DNA from: Streptomyces sp. NBC_01775 | GTDB lineage: Bacteria > Actinomycetota > Actinomycetes > Streptomycetales > Streptomycetaceae | Assembly (NCBI RefSeq): GCF_035917675.1 | Contig: NZ_CP109104.1 | Span: 5,208,001-5,272,000, forward strand | DNA: 64,000 nucleotides | Reading direction: 5' to 3' | In this document: positions 36,001 to 44,339 of the stretch, in pieces | Position numbering within the stretch: the stretch's first letter is position 1 | Layout of the letters: every line of letters begins with the position of its first letter | The notes under the pieces: model-generated | Told to the model about the DNA's origin: nothing | The model's input: only the letters and a program-made list of their open reading frames with translations | The model's database searches: none | Translations under genes and position numbers: made by a program

Positions 36001-37613
36001 CAGGTCCATTGGCACGGGTCAGATCCGCGCTCGACACCGCGAGCGCCGACTACGCGGCGAACCGCGACACCATGCTCGGCCGGCTCGCCGAGCTGGAAGC
36101 CGAGCAGGCGAAGGCGCTCGCGGGCGGCGGGGAGAAGTACGTCGGGCGGCACCGTGAGCGCGGCAAGCTGCTGGCGCGCGAGCGCGTCGAGCTGCTGCTC
36201 GATCCGGACACGCCCTTCCTCGAGCTGTCGGCGCTCGCCGCGTGGGGCAGCGACTACACGACGGGTGCCTCGCTGGTGGCGGGGATCGGCGTCGTGGCGG
36301 GCGTCGAGTGCCTGATCACCGCGAACGACCCGACCGTGCGGGGCGGCGCCAGCAACCCGTGGACGCTCAAGAAGGCGCTGCGTGCCAACGAGATCGCGTA
36401 CGCCAACAGGCTGCCGTACATCAGTCTGGTGGAGTCGGGCGGCGCCGATCTGCCGAGTCAGAAGGAGATCTTCATCCCGGGCGGTGCCCTGTTCCGGGAC
36501 ATCACCCGGCTCTCGGAGGCGGGCATTCCGACCGTGGCGGTCGTCTTCGGCAACTCCACGGCGGGCGGCGCCTACATCCCCGGCATGTCGGACCACGTGA
36601 TCATGGTCAAGGAGCGCGCGAAGGTCTTCCTCGGCGGGCCGCCGCTGGTCAAGATGGCGACCGGCGAGGAGGCCGACGACGAGGAGCTGGGCGGCGCCGA
36701 CATGCACGCGCGTACCTCCGGGCTCGCCGACCACTTCGCGCTGGACGAGCCGGACGCGCTGCGCCGGGCCCGCCGTGTGGTCGCCCGCCTCAACTGGCGC
36801 AAGGCGCACCCGGATCCGGACCCGCGCACGGTGGAGGAGCCGCTGTACGACGCGGAGGAGCTGCTCGGCATCGTCCCGGGCGACCTGAAGGTGCCCTTCG
36901 ACCCGCGCGAGGTGATCGCGCGGCTCGTGGACGGCTCGGCCTTCGACGAGTTCAAGCCGCTGTACGGAGCGAGCCTGGTGACCGGGTGGGCGCGGCTGCA
37001 CGGGTATCCGGTCGGCATCCTCGCCAACGCGCAAGGGGTGCTCTTCAGCGAGGAGTCGCAGAAGGCCACGCAGTTCATCCAGCTTGCCAACCAGCGCGAC
37101 ATCCCGCTGCTCTTCCTGCACAACACGACCGGATACATGGTCGGCAAGGAGTACGAGCAAGGCGGCATCGTGAAGCACGGCTCGATGATGATCAACGCCG
37201 TCTCCAACTCGAAGGTCCCGCACCTGTCCGTGCTGTTGGGCGCGAGCTACGGGGCGGGCCACTACGGCATGTGCGGGCGCGCCTACGACCCGCGTTTCCT
37301 GTTCGCCTGGCCCAGCGCCAAGTCGGCCGTCATGGGCCCGCAGCAGCTCGCCGGAGTGCTCTCGATCGTGATGCGGGAGTCCGCGGCGGCCAAGGGCAAG
37401 CCGTTCGACGAGGAGGCGGACGCCGGGCTGCGCGCGATGGTCGAGCAGCAGATCGAGAGCGAGTCGCTGCCGATGTTCCTGTCCGGGCGGCTCTACGACG
37501 ACGGCGTGATCGACCCGCGTGACACCCGCACGGTGCTGGGCGTGTGCCTGTCGGCCATCCACACCGCGCCGGTCGCCGGAGCCCGCGGCGGCTTCGGAAT
37601 CTTCCGGATGTGA
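35997..37613 (+). CDS. Acyl-CoA carboxylase beta subunit (methylcrotonyl/geranyl-CoA carboxylase type)
   Basis: A 538-aa carboxyltransferase subunit that moves CO2 from carboxybiotin to an acyl-CoA. Family landmarks are ARERVELLLDPDTPFLELS near 59, GSDYTTGASLVAGIG, VESGGADLPSQKEIF near 145, GNSTAGGAYIPGMSD and LLGASYGAGHYGMCGRAYDP near 413. The last resembles methylcrotonyl- and geranyl-CoA carboxylases more than propionyl- or acetyl-CoA ones. GTG 35997 overlaps the AtuA stop (GTGA) with GGAGG 10 nt upstream. It pairs with the biotin subunit at 37765. The substrate is inferred only from neighbours. Confidence 0.93.
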   Translation: MTGPLARVRSALDTASADYAANRDTMLGRLAELEAEQAKALAGGGEKYVGRHRERGKLLARERVELLLDPDTPFLELSALAAWGSDYTTGASLVAGIGVVAGVECLITANDPTVRGGASNPWTLKKALRANEIAYANRLPYISLVESGGADLPSQKEIFIPGGALFRDITRLSEAGIPTVAVVFGNSTAGGAYIPGMSDHVIMVKERAKVFLGGPPLVKMATGEEADDEELGGADMHARTSGLADHFALDEPDALRRARRVVARLNWRKAHPDPDPRTVEEPLYDAEELLGIVPGDLKVPFDPREVIARLVDGSAFDEFKPLYGASLVTGWARLHGYPVGILANAQGVLFSEESQKATQFIQLANQRDIPLLFLHNTTGYMVGKEYEQGGIVKHGSMMINAVSNSKVPHLSVLLGASYGAGHYGMCGRAYDPRFLFAWPSAKSAVMGPQQLAGVLSIVMRESAAAKGKPFDEEADAGLRAMVEQQIESESLPMFLSGRLYDDGVIDPRDTRTVLGVCLSAIHTAPVAGARGGFGIFRM

Positions 37614-37620
37614 GCGGGGT

Positions 37621-37723
37621 GCGCGACGTGAGCGGGGCGCGCGACGTGACCGGATGCGCGACGTGACCGGATGGGCGACGTGACCGGATGCGCGACGTGA
37701 CCGGATGGGCGACGTGACCGGGG
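37621..37723. repeat. Six tandem 17-mers between the carboxylase genes
   Basis: Units of GCGCGACGTGACCGGAT (variants begin GGGCG or end AGCGGGG) run at period 17 from 37621 to 37723, directly upstream of the biotin subunit. This makes the only long gap (151 nt) in the front half of an otherwise overlapping operon. Each unit contains GTGA. Confidence 0.9.
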
Positions 37724-37764
37724 TGGGCCGGATGAAGGAAGAAAAGGACACGGTGGAGCAGCGA

Positions 37765-39714
37765 ATGATCACATCCGTACTGGTCGCCAACCGGGGAGAG
37801 ATCGCGCGGCGCGTCTTCCGCACCTGCCGCGAGCTGGGCATCGCCACCGTCGCCGTCCACGCCGACCCGGATGCCGGGGCGCCGCACACCAGGGAGGCCG
37901 ACGCCGCCGTACGGCTGCCGGGCAGCGCCCCGGCGGACACCTATCTGCGCGGCGACCTGATCGTGAAGGCGGCGCTGGCGGCCGGGGCCGACGCGGTGCA
38001 CCCCGGCTACGGCTTCCTGTCCGAGAACGCCGGCTTCGCGCGCGCCGTGCGGGACGCGGGGCTGGTGTGGATCGGGCCGCCGCCCGCCGCGATCGAGGCC
38101 ATGGCCTCCAAGACCGGCGCCAAGAAGCTGATGTCCGGTGCCGGGGTCCCCCTGCCGGCCCCCCTGGAGCCCGACGGCATCACGGCGGACGACCTGCCCG
38201 TACTGGTCAAGGCGGCGGCCGGGGGCGGCGGGCGCGGCATGCGCGTCGTCCGCGAACTCGCGGCCCTGGACGGCGAGATCGAGGCAGCCGGCGCGGAGGC
38301 CGCAGCCGCCTTCGGGGACGGCGAGGTCTTCGTCGAGCCGTACATCGAGCGGGGGCGGCACGTCGAGGTGCAGGTGCTGGCCGACGCCCACGGCCAGGTG
38401 TGGGCGCTGGGCACCCGCGACTGCTCGCTCCAGCGGCGCCACCAGAAGGTCATCGAGGAGGCGCCCGCACCCGGGCTGCCCGACGAGCTGCGCCGTACCC
38501 TCCAGGACGCGGCGGTCGCCGCCGCCCGCGCCGTCGCCTACGAGGGCGCCGGCACCGTCGAGTTCCTCCTCGCGGAGACGGGCCGCCCGTACTTCCTGGA
38601 GATGAACACCCGCCTTCAGGTGGAGCATCCGGTCACCGAGTTGGTGCACGACCTGGACCTGGTCGAATGGCAGCTCCGCATAGCGGAGGGCGAGCCCCTC
38701 CCGGCAAACGGCGCACCGGATGCCCGAGGACACGCCGTCGAGGCCCGGCTGTACGCCGAGGACCCCGCACACCAGTGGCGGCCCCGGACCGGCACACTGT
38801 GGCGGCTCGACGTCCCGGGCGAGGTCCGGGTCGACGCGGGCGTCGAGGACGGCAGCGAGATCGGCACGCACTACGACCCGATGCTCGCCAAGGTCATCGC
38901 CTGGGCGCCCACCCGCGCCACCGCTGTCCGCAAGCTCGCCCACGCGCTGGAACGGGCCCGCGTGCACGGCCCCGTCACCAACCGCGACCTGCTCGTCCGC
39001 TCCCTGCGCCACCCCGACTTCGTCGTCGGCCGCCTCGATACGGGCTTCTACGACCGCCACTTGAGCGCGCTGACCGCCCCGCCCGCAGGGGAGGGCGCCG
39101 CCCACGCGCTGCTGGCGGCGGCGCTGGCCGACGCGGTGCGGAGCGAGGGGGTGCGGGCCGGGTCGGCGCCCCGGCCCGCTGTCGCCAAGCGGGTCGGCGG
39201 GTGGCGCAATCTCGCCTCCCAGCCGCAGTGCCGGCGGTATGCCGACGAGGACGGTACCGAGCACGAGGTGCGCTACGTATGGGGCCGGGCCGGGCTCGCG
39301 CCCGCGCCGGGCACGTATCCCGGCGTCCGCGTCCTGGAGGCCGCGCCCTCGTCCGTCGTCCTCGAAGCCGACGGCGTACGACGGGAGTTGGCGGTGGCGC
39401 GGTACGGCGACCATGTTTTCGTCGGATCCGTGGGGCCGTACGCCTTCACCGCCCTTCCCCGCCTTCCCGAGCCGGAGGCGGCCACCGAGCCGGGGTCGTT
39501 GCTGGCCGCGATGCCGGGGACGGTCGTCCGGATCGCGGAAGGCCTGACGGAGGGCACCTCCGTCACCGCCGGGGAGCCGTTGCTGTGGCTGGAGGCGATG
39601 AAGATGGAGCACCGGGTGGTGGCTCCCGCGGACGGGGTGCTCAGCGCGTTGTCCGTTGGGGTCGGCCAGCAGGTTGATGTGGGCACGGTGCTCGCCGTTG
39701 TGACCGAGGAGTAG
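37765..39714 (+). CDS. Acyl-CoA carboxylase alpha subunit (biotin carboxylase + BCCP)
   Basis: A 649-aa biotin-carrying subunit. The biotin carboxylase domain starts at once (SVLVANRGEIARRVFRTCRELG) and contains HPGYGFLSENAGFA, the ATP-grasp glycine loop AAAGGGGRGMRVV near 152 and FLEMNTRLQVEHPVTE. A linker region leads to the biotinyl domain with EAMKMEH, whose Lys613 is biotinylated. The chain length and layout are those of MccA/AtuF-type subunits. ATG 37765 has GGAG 7 nt upstream, and in-frame starts at 37732 and 37753 are alternatives. It works with the beta subunit at 35997. Confidence 0.94.
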   Translation: MITSVLVANRGEIARRVFRTCRELGIATVAVHADPDAGAPHTREADAAVRLPGSAPADTYLRGDLIVKAALAAGADAVHPGYGFLSENAGFARAVRDAGLVWIGPPPAAIEAMASKTGAKKLMSGAGVPLPAPLEPDGITADDLPVLVKAAAGGGGRGMRVVRELAALDGEIEAAGAEAAAAFGDGEVFVEPYIERGRHVEVQVLADAHGQVWALGTRDCSLQRRHQKVIEEAPAPGLPDELRRTLQDAAVAAARAVAYEGAGTVEFLLAETGRPYFLEMNTRLQVEHPVTELVHDLDLVEWQLRIAEGEPLPANGAPDARGHAVEARLYAEDPAHQWRPRTGTLWRLDVPGEVRVDAGVEDGSEIGTHYDPMLAKVIAWAPTRATAVRKLAHALERARVHGPVTNRDLLVRSLRHPDFVVGRLDTGFYDRHLSALTAPPAGEGAAHALLAAALADAVRSEGVRAGSAPRPAVAKRVGGWRNLASQPQCRRYADEDGTEHEVRYVWGRAGLAPAPGTYPGVRVLEAAPSSVVLEADGVRRELAVARYGDHVFVGSVGPYAFTALPRLPEPEAATEPGSLLAAMPGTVVRIAEGLTEGTSVTAGEPLLWLEAMKMEHRVVAPADGVLSALSVGVGQQVDVGTVLAVVTEE

Positions 39715-39751
39715 TTGTTCCCCAGCCCCACCCCCCGGCCGGGAGGCGCTT

Positions 39752-39779
39752 CCGGAGGGGCTGAATTCAGCCCCTCCGG
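39752..39779. terminator. Perfect 28-nt palindrome in a dispersed repeat
   Basis: CCGGAGGGGCTGAA and its exact inverse abut with no loop, inside the 171-nt gap before the acyl-CoA dehydrogenase gene. The surrounding block (39721-39845) is the repeat family found inside the AtuA gene. It may cause partial termination within the operon. Confidence 0.65.
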
Positions 39780-39885
39780 CGATTGAGGAGCGGGGGGTTG
39801 GGGGCGGCGCCCCCAAAAAAACGGGAAGGGGCGGGGCCGGGGCCAAAGTCCGCGCGCACGCCAACACACGCAAACGGAGGGACAC

Positions 39886-41058
39886 ATGACCAGTACAGGT
39901 CTCATCGAGAGCGAGGAACAGCGCGCCTTGCGCAAAGCGGTGGCGGCCCTCGGCGCGCGCTACGGCCGCGACTACTTCGCGCAGGTCGTCAAAGAGGGCA
40001 AGCACACCGACGCGCTGTGGGCGGAAGCCGCCGCGCTCGGCTATCTCGGGGTGAGCCTCCCCGAGGAGTACGGAGGCGGCGGCAGCGGAATCCAGGAGCT
40101 GGCGATCGTCCTGGAGGAGCTGGGCGCGGCGGGTTGCCCGCTGCTGATGCTGGTGGTGTCACCAGCGATCTGCGGCACCGTCATAGCCCGCTTCGGCACC
40201 GACGAGCAGAAGCGCACCTGGCTGCCGGGTCTGGCGGACGGCACGCGCAAGATGGCGTTCGGTATCACCGAGCCCGACGCGGGCTCCAACTCGCACCGGA
40301 TCACCACCACAGCGCGCCGTGACCCGCAGACGGGCGAGTGGCTGCTCACCGGCCGCAAGGTCTTCATCTCGGGCGTGGACATCGCCGACGCGACGCTGAT
40401 CGTCGGGCGTACCGAGGACGCGCGGACGGGCAAGCTCAAGCCGTGTCTGTTCCTCGTACCCCGGGACGCTCCCGGCTTCTCGTACAGCCGGATCGACATG
40501 GAGCTCGGTGCTCCGGAGAAACAGTTCGAGCTGGTGCTCGATGAGGTGCGGCTGCCCGCCGAGGCGCTGGTGGGGGACGAGGACGCGGGGCTGCTCCAGC
40601 TGTTCGCCGGGCTCAATCCGGAGCGGATCATGACGGCCGCCTTCGCGCTGGGCATGGCCCGGTACGCGATCGGGCGGGCGCTGGAGTACGCGCGGACGCG
40701 GCAGGTGTGGAAGGAGCCGATCGGCGCGCACCAGGCGATCGCACACCCGCTGGCGCAGGCGCACATCGAGGTCGAGTGCGCCCGGCTGATGACGCAGAAG
40801 GCGGCCCGGCTCTACGACGAGGGCGACGACACCGGCGCGGGCGAGGCGGCCAACATGGCCAAGTACGCGGCGGGCGAGGCGTGTGTGAAGGCCGTCGACC
40901 AGTCCGTCCACACGCTCGGCGGCAACGGCCTGACCCGCGAGTACGGGCTAGCCGCGATGATCACGGCCTCGCGGGTGGCCCGGATCGCGCCGGTCAGCAG
41001 GGAGATGATTCTCAACTACGTCTCCCACCAGACCCTCGGCCTCCCCAAGTCGTACTGA
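39886..41058 (+). CDS. Acyl-CoA dehydrogenase
   Basis: A 390-aa FAD flavoenzyme introducing a 2,3 double bond into an acyl-CoA and reducing ETF. YLGVSLPEEYGGGGSG near 51, FGITEPDAGSNSHRITTTA near 125 (FAD/substrate loop) and FAGLNPERIMTAAFALGMARYAI near 242 are visible. The Glu of NPER occupies the position of the base in isovaleryl-CoA-type enzymes. The C-terminus has TLGGNGLTREYG and then ARIAPVSREM in place of the common YEGTNEI motif. It shares TGATG with the hydratase start. In an Atu/Liu-like scheme it would act before the carboxylase. Confidence 0.93.
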   Translation: MTSTGLIESEEQRALRKAVAALGARYGRDYFAQVVKEGKHTDALWAEAAALGYLGVSLPEEYGGGGSGIQELAIVLEELGAAGCPLLMLVVSPAICGTVIARFGTDEQKRTWLPGLADGTRKMAFGITEPDAGSNSHRITTTARRDPQTGEWLLTGRKVFISGVDIADATLIVGRTEDARTGKLKPCLFLVPRDAPGFSYSRIDMELGAPEKQFELVLDEVRLPAEALVGDEDAGLLQLFAGLNPERIMTAAFALGMARYAIGRALEYARTRQVWKEPIGAHQAIAHPLAQAHIEVECARLMTQKAARLYDEGDDTGAGEAANMAKYAAGEACVKAVDQSVHTLGGNGLTREYGLAAMITASRVARIAPVSREMILNYVSHQTLGLPKSY

Positions 41059-41939
41059 TGGGCGGGCCCACGGCGAACGGTGAGGCCATGGAGAACGACA
41101 GGGCCACGGAGAACGACGAGTCCATGGAGAACGACGAGGCCAGGGAGGACGGGAAGCCGCCGGTCACGGTCGGCCTCCAGGACGGCGTCCGCACACTCAC
41201 CCTCGACGCGCCGCACCACCGCAACGCCCTGTCGGCCCGGCTGGTCGCCGCCCTGTACGCCGCGCTGGAGACGGCCGAGGCGGACCCGGAGACCCGGGCC
41301 GTGCTGCTCACCCATACGGGTAACACCTTCTGCGCGGGCGCCGACCTGAGCGAGGCGTCCGGAGAGGCGGCACCGGCCGACGCACCGCTCGACGCACCGC
41401 TCGCCCTGGCCCGGCTGCTGCGTACGCTCGTCGCCTTCCCCAAGCCGGTCGTGGCCCGGGTGACCGGGCATGTGCGGGCCGGTGGGACGGGGCTGCTGGC
41501 GGCCTGTGACATCTCCGTCGCGGGTCCCGGTGCGACCTTCGCGTTCACGGAGGCGCGGATCGGGGTGGCGCCCGCGGTGATCTCCATGCCGGTGCTGCCG
41601 CGTATGGACGCGCGCGCCGCGGCGCGCTACTGGCTCACGGGCGAGCGCTTCGGGCCGGAGGAGGCGGCGCGGGTCGGGCTGGTGACGCTGGCGGCCGAGG
41701 ATCCGGACGAGGCCTTGGCGCCGGTGCTCGACGGGCTGCGGCGCGGCTCGCCGCAGGGACTCATGGAGTCGAAGCGGCTGGTCAGCCGGAAGGTGCTGGA
41801 GGCGTTCGACCGGGACACCGGTACGCTCGCTGAGCTGTCGGCGCGGCTGTTCGCGTCGCCGGAGGCCCACGAGGGCATGACGGCTTTCCTCGAACGACGG
41901 GATCCCGAATGGGCAGCGCGGCACACGCCCGTGCGGTGA
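41058..41939 (+). CDS. Enoyl-CoA hydratase/isomerase family protein
   Basis: A 293-aa crotonase-fold enzyme. After a repetitive head, the fold runs from VTVGLQDGVRTLTLDAPHHRNALS near 35, with oxyanion-hole elements FCAGADLSEASG near 94 and HVRAGGTGLLAACDISVAG near 140. The general-acid/base Glu sits near the EARIGVAPAVI segment. ATG 41058 overlaps the dehydrogenase stop (TGATG). In an Atu/Liu-like route it would hydrate the carboxylated enoyl-CoA. The head (residues 10-27) is three MENDRA-like hexapeptides. The downstream TetR gene starts at its stop. Confidence 0.92.
   Translation: MGGPTANGEAMENDRATENDESMENDEAREDGKPPVTVGLQDGVRTLTLDAPHHRNALSARLVAALYAALETAEADPETRAVLLTHTGNTFCAGADLSEASGEAAPADAPLDAPLALARLLRTLVAFPKPVVARVTGHVRAGGTGLLAACDISVAGPGATFAFTEARIGVAPAVISMPVLPRMDARAAARYWLTGERFGPEEAARVGLVTLAAEDPDEALAPVLDGLRRGSPQGLMESKRLVSRKVLEAFDRDTGTLAELSARLFASPEAHEGMTAFLERRDPEWAARHTPVR
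41085..41138 (+). repeat. Three 18-nt units encoding (M/T)END-x-x
   Basis: ATGGAGAACGAC, ACGGAGAACGAC and ATGGAGAACGAC recur every 18 nt and give MENDRA-TENDES-MENDEA at the start of the hydratase. Confidence 0.85.
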
Positions 41940-42523
41940 ACGCGCGCGGCGCGGCCCCCAAACAGGACCGCAGCCGTGCCACTCGGCAACGGCTGCTGGA
42001 GTCGGCGGTGACCTGCCTGGCCGAGCACGGCTGGTCGGGCAGCACCGTCACTGTCGTCGCCGAACACGCGGGCGTCTCGCGGGGCGCGGCGCAGCACCAT
42101 TTCCCCACCCGTGAGGACCTGTTCACGGCGGCGGTCGAGTACGTCGCCGAGGAGCGCTCGCGCGCGCTGAGCGAGCTGCCGAAGCCGGAGTCGGCGTACG
42201 CCGCCGTGGACACGCTGGTCGGGCTCTACACCGGGCCCCTGTTCCGCGCCGCGCTGCACCTGTGGGTCGCGGCGTCCAACGAGCCGCAGCTCGGCCCCCG
42301 GGTGACCGCGCTGGAGGCCCGCATCGGGCGGGAGACGCACCGGATGGCCGTGAAACTACTGAGCGTGGACGAGCGCGAGCCCGGCGTGCGCGAGACCGTG
42401 CAGGGCCTGCTCGACATGGCGCGCGGCCTGGGCCTGGCCAACTTGCTGACGGACGACAGCCCGCGCCGCGAGCGGGTCGTGGCGCAGTGGGCACGGCTGG
42501 TGGAGCGCGGCCTGAACGGCTGA
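41936..42523 (+). CDS. TetR-family regulator at the end of the acyl-CoA operon
   Basis: A 195-aa regulator from GTG 41936, whose GTGA overlaps the hydratase stop, so it is translated with the operon. A longer start at ATG 41909 is possible. The HTH is WSGSTVTVVAEHAGVSRGAAQHHFPTREDL, near 31-60, where RGAAQHHFPTR is typical of the FadR/AtuR-like acyl-CoA-sensing group. The likely role is feedback repression of the operon through the palindrome at 33083. It ends 37 nt from a convergent TetR gene. Confidence 0.9.
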   Translation: MNARGAAPKQDRSRATRQRLLESAVTCLAEHGWSGSTVTVVAEHAGVSRGAAQHHFPTREDLFTAAVEYVAEERSRALSELPKPESAYAAVDTLVGLYTGPLFRAALHLWVAASNEPQLGPRVTALEARIGRETHRMAVKLLSVDEREPGVRETVQGLLDMARGLGLANLLTDDSPRRERVVAQWARLVERGLNG

Positions 42524-42560
42524 GGCCCCACCTTCAGTACCCCCATCCCCGTGCCCCTGA

Positions 42561-43148
42561 TCAGCTCGTCCCCGCCAGGCCCGCGCGCGCCGCACCGAGG
42601 ATCTCCTCCGACAGCGGGGAGCCGTTGGTGGCGCGGGCCAGGACGAGTGCGCCGACCATCGTGCACAGCCGGGTGACGCCGTCCTGGTCCTCGGTGGCCA
42701 GCCACTCGGCGAAGTCGGACACTCCCTCGGCGTAGACGCGGTGTGCGTCGCGCTCGCCCCCTCCGCGCCGCGCGTCGCGCTCGCCCGCCCCGCGCGCCAT
42801 GTCGGCGGCCAGTGCGGCGGCGGGGCAGCCCTCTGCCACGTTGTCGCGGTGCTCTGCGGAGAGGTAGACGTCGATCACCGCCTGCTGGGCGGCCTCGCGC
42901 TGTCCGGCATGCTGCTCAAGCCCGGCATCGCGGAGCCGGGTCAGCTCCTCGAACGCGTGGGCGGTGGCTTCGTCGATGAGCGCCTCCTTGGAGGCGAACT
43001 GCTTGTAGAAGCCGCCGTGGGTCAGGCCGGCCGCCTTCATGAGGTCGGCGACGCTGGCATGCGTTCCCTGTTCCCGGAACAGCCGGGAGGCGGTCTCCAC
43101 GACCCGCCGGCGGTTCTCCTCCGCCTGCGCCTGCGATACGCGGCCCAT
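42561..43148 (-). CDS. TetR-family regulator divergent from an SDR gene
   Basis: A 195-aa regulator with HTH THASVADLMKAAGLTHGGFYKQFASKEALI near 29-59, characteristic of the TetR_C_33-like group that often controls short-chain dehydrogenases. The ligand domain contains GCPAAALAADMARG followed by a duplicated GERDARRGGGERDAHR insertion. It diverges from the SDR at 43266 with a perfect inverted repeat between them. Confidence 0.9.
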   Translation of the reverse strand: MGRVSQAQAEENRRRVVETASRLFREQGTHASVADLMKAAGLTHGGFYKQFASKEALIDEATAHAFEELTRLRDAGLEQHAGQREAAQQAVIDVYLSAEHRDNVAEGCPAAALAADMARGAGERDARRGGGERDAHRVYAEGVSDFAEWLATEDQDGVTRLCTMVGALVLARATNGSPLSEEILGAARAGLAGTS

Positions 43149-43197
43149 CAGCCACCTCCCGTTTGGATGTCGGTTGCCATCTATTCTAGACCCGTGT

Positions 43198-43219
43198 TTA
43201 GATTGTAGTCATAATCTAA
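43198..43219. promoter_or_regulatory. Candidate TetR operator between tetR and SDR
   Basis: TTAGATT and AATCTAA are perfect inverted arms 8 nt apart, in a locally AT-rich divergent promoter region (a TATTCT-like box is at about 43182). Confidence 0.6.
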
Positions 43220-43265
43220 TTCGGGCAGGCCGCCCGGCGGCGCGCCCGCAACCCTGGGAGCAGGC

Positions 43266-43970
43266 ATGGAACCGATGGAACCGCTGGAACTGAAGGACGC
43301 GGTCGCGGTGGTCACCGGCGCCAACCGGGGGCTCGGGCGGCAGCTGGCCACCCAGCTCGTGGAGCGCGGAGCGAAGGTCTACGGGGCGGCCCGCCGCCCC
43401 GAGACGGTGGACCTGCCGGGCGTCATCCCCCTGCGGCTGGATGTGACGGACGAGGAGTCGGTCCGGGCCGCGGCACGCACCGCGTCGGACGCGACGCTGC
43501 TGGTGAACAACGCGGGCATCTCCACCGCCACACCGCTGATCGCGGGCGGGCTGGACACGGTGCGCCTGGAGATGGAGACGAACTTCTTCGGTCCGCTCAC
43601 CGTGACGCGGGCCTTCGCCCCCGTCATCGAGGGCAACGGCGGCGGCGCCGTACTCAACATCCTGTCCGTCCTGTCCTGGCTGCACCCCGCCGGCCTCGGG
43701 TCCTACGCCGCGACCAAGGCCGCGGCATGGGCGCTGACCGACGCGGCCCGGGAGGAGCTGGCTCCCCACGGCATCACCGTCTCGGCGCTGCACGTCGGAT
43801 ACATGGACACCGACATGGCCGCGGGCGTCCCCGCCGATCAGAAGACCGCACCCGCCGACGTCGCCGCTCAGGCCCTGTACGGCATCGAGACGGGCTCGCC
43901 CGAGATCCTCGCCGACGAGGTCACCCGGCACGTCAGGCAGAGCCTGGCCGCTTCGCCGAACGCGGCGTGA
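43266..43970 (+). CDS. Short-chain dehydrogenase/reductase
   Basis: A 234-aa classical SDR. The nucleotide-binding motif TGANRGLG (17-24), NNAG (81-84) and the catalytic SYAATK (Tyr147, Lys151) with Ser near 134-137 are all present. The substrate is unknown. It is likely repressed by the divergent TetR. The stop codon is followed within 15 nt by the tail of a degraded aldo/keto reductase gene. Confidence 0.93.
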   Translation: MEPMEPLELKDAVAVVTGANRGLGRQLATQLVERGAKVYGAARRPETVDLPGVIPLRLDVTDEESVRAAARTASDATLLVNNAGISTATPLIAGGLDTVRLEMETNFFGPLTVTRAFAPVIEGNGGGAVLNILSVLSWLHPAGLGSYAATKAAAWALTDAAREELAPHGITVSALHVGYMDTDMAAGVPADQKTAPADVAAQALYGIETGSPEILADEVTRHVRQSLAASPNAA

Positions 43971-43983
43971 GGCCCCCGCCCGT

Positions 43984-44217
43984 GCCGCCCGGTACGCGAC
44001 CTCGCTCGTCCCGGTCATCGGGCCGCGCAGCCTCACCCAGCTCGACAGCTACCTGGGCGCTCCCGACGTCCACCTGACGCCGCAGCAGTTCGCCCGCCTG
44101 TCCGAAGTCAGCGAGGTGCAGCTCGGCGTTCCCCACGAGGCGATCGCCAGGTCCCTGGACGGCGTCCAGGGAGGCGACGCCGGCCGCGTCGTCCCCCGGC
44201 CGCAGCCGGTGGCCTGA
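43984..44217 (+). pseudogene. C-terminal remnant of an aldo/keto reductase
   Basis: Right after the SDR gene the plus strand encodes, without a start codon, ARYATSLVPVIGPRSLTQLD and then YLGAPDVHLTPQQFARLSEV and LGVPHEAIA, ending at TGA 44215-44217. GPRSLTQLD is the cofactor-binding segment near the end of aldo/keto reductases, and the rest matches the usual C-terminus. About 75 of the expected 330 residues remain and the catalytic tetrad is missing, so the gene has been cut by deletion or recombination. Confidence 0.75.
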
Positions 44218-44258
44218 TACCCGAAGGCCCGAAGCAACGGAGATCGCGTCCTCTCGCG

Positions 44259-44338
44259 GACGAGAGCCGACGAGAAGCGCCGACGAGAAACCCGGACGAG
44301 AAGCGCCGACGAGAAGCGCGACGAGAAACGGAGACGAC
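44259..44338. repeat. 13-mer tandem repeat abutting a start codon
   Basis: About six copies of GACGAGAAGCGCC (variants GACGAGAAACCCG, GACGAGAAACGGA) end 1 nt before ATG 44340. The last unit supplies the GGAG ribosome-binding site. Confidence 0.88.
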
Positions 44339-44339
44339 G

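Noticed and set aside
37621..37723. CRISPR-like array between carboxylase genes
   Set aside because: Units are contiguous 17-mers without spacers, so it is a simple tandem repeat.
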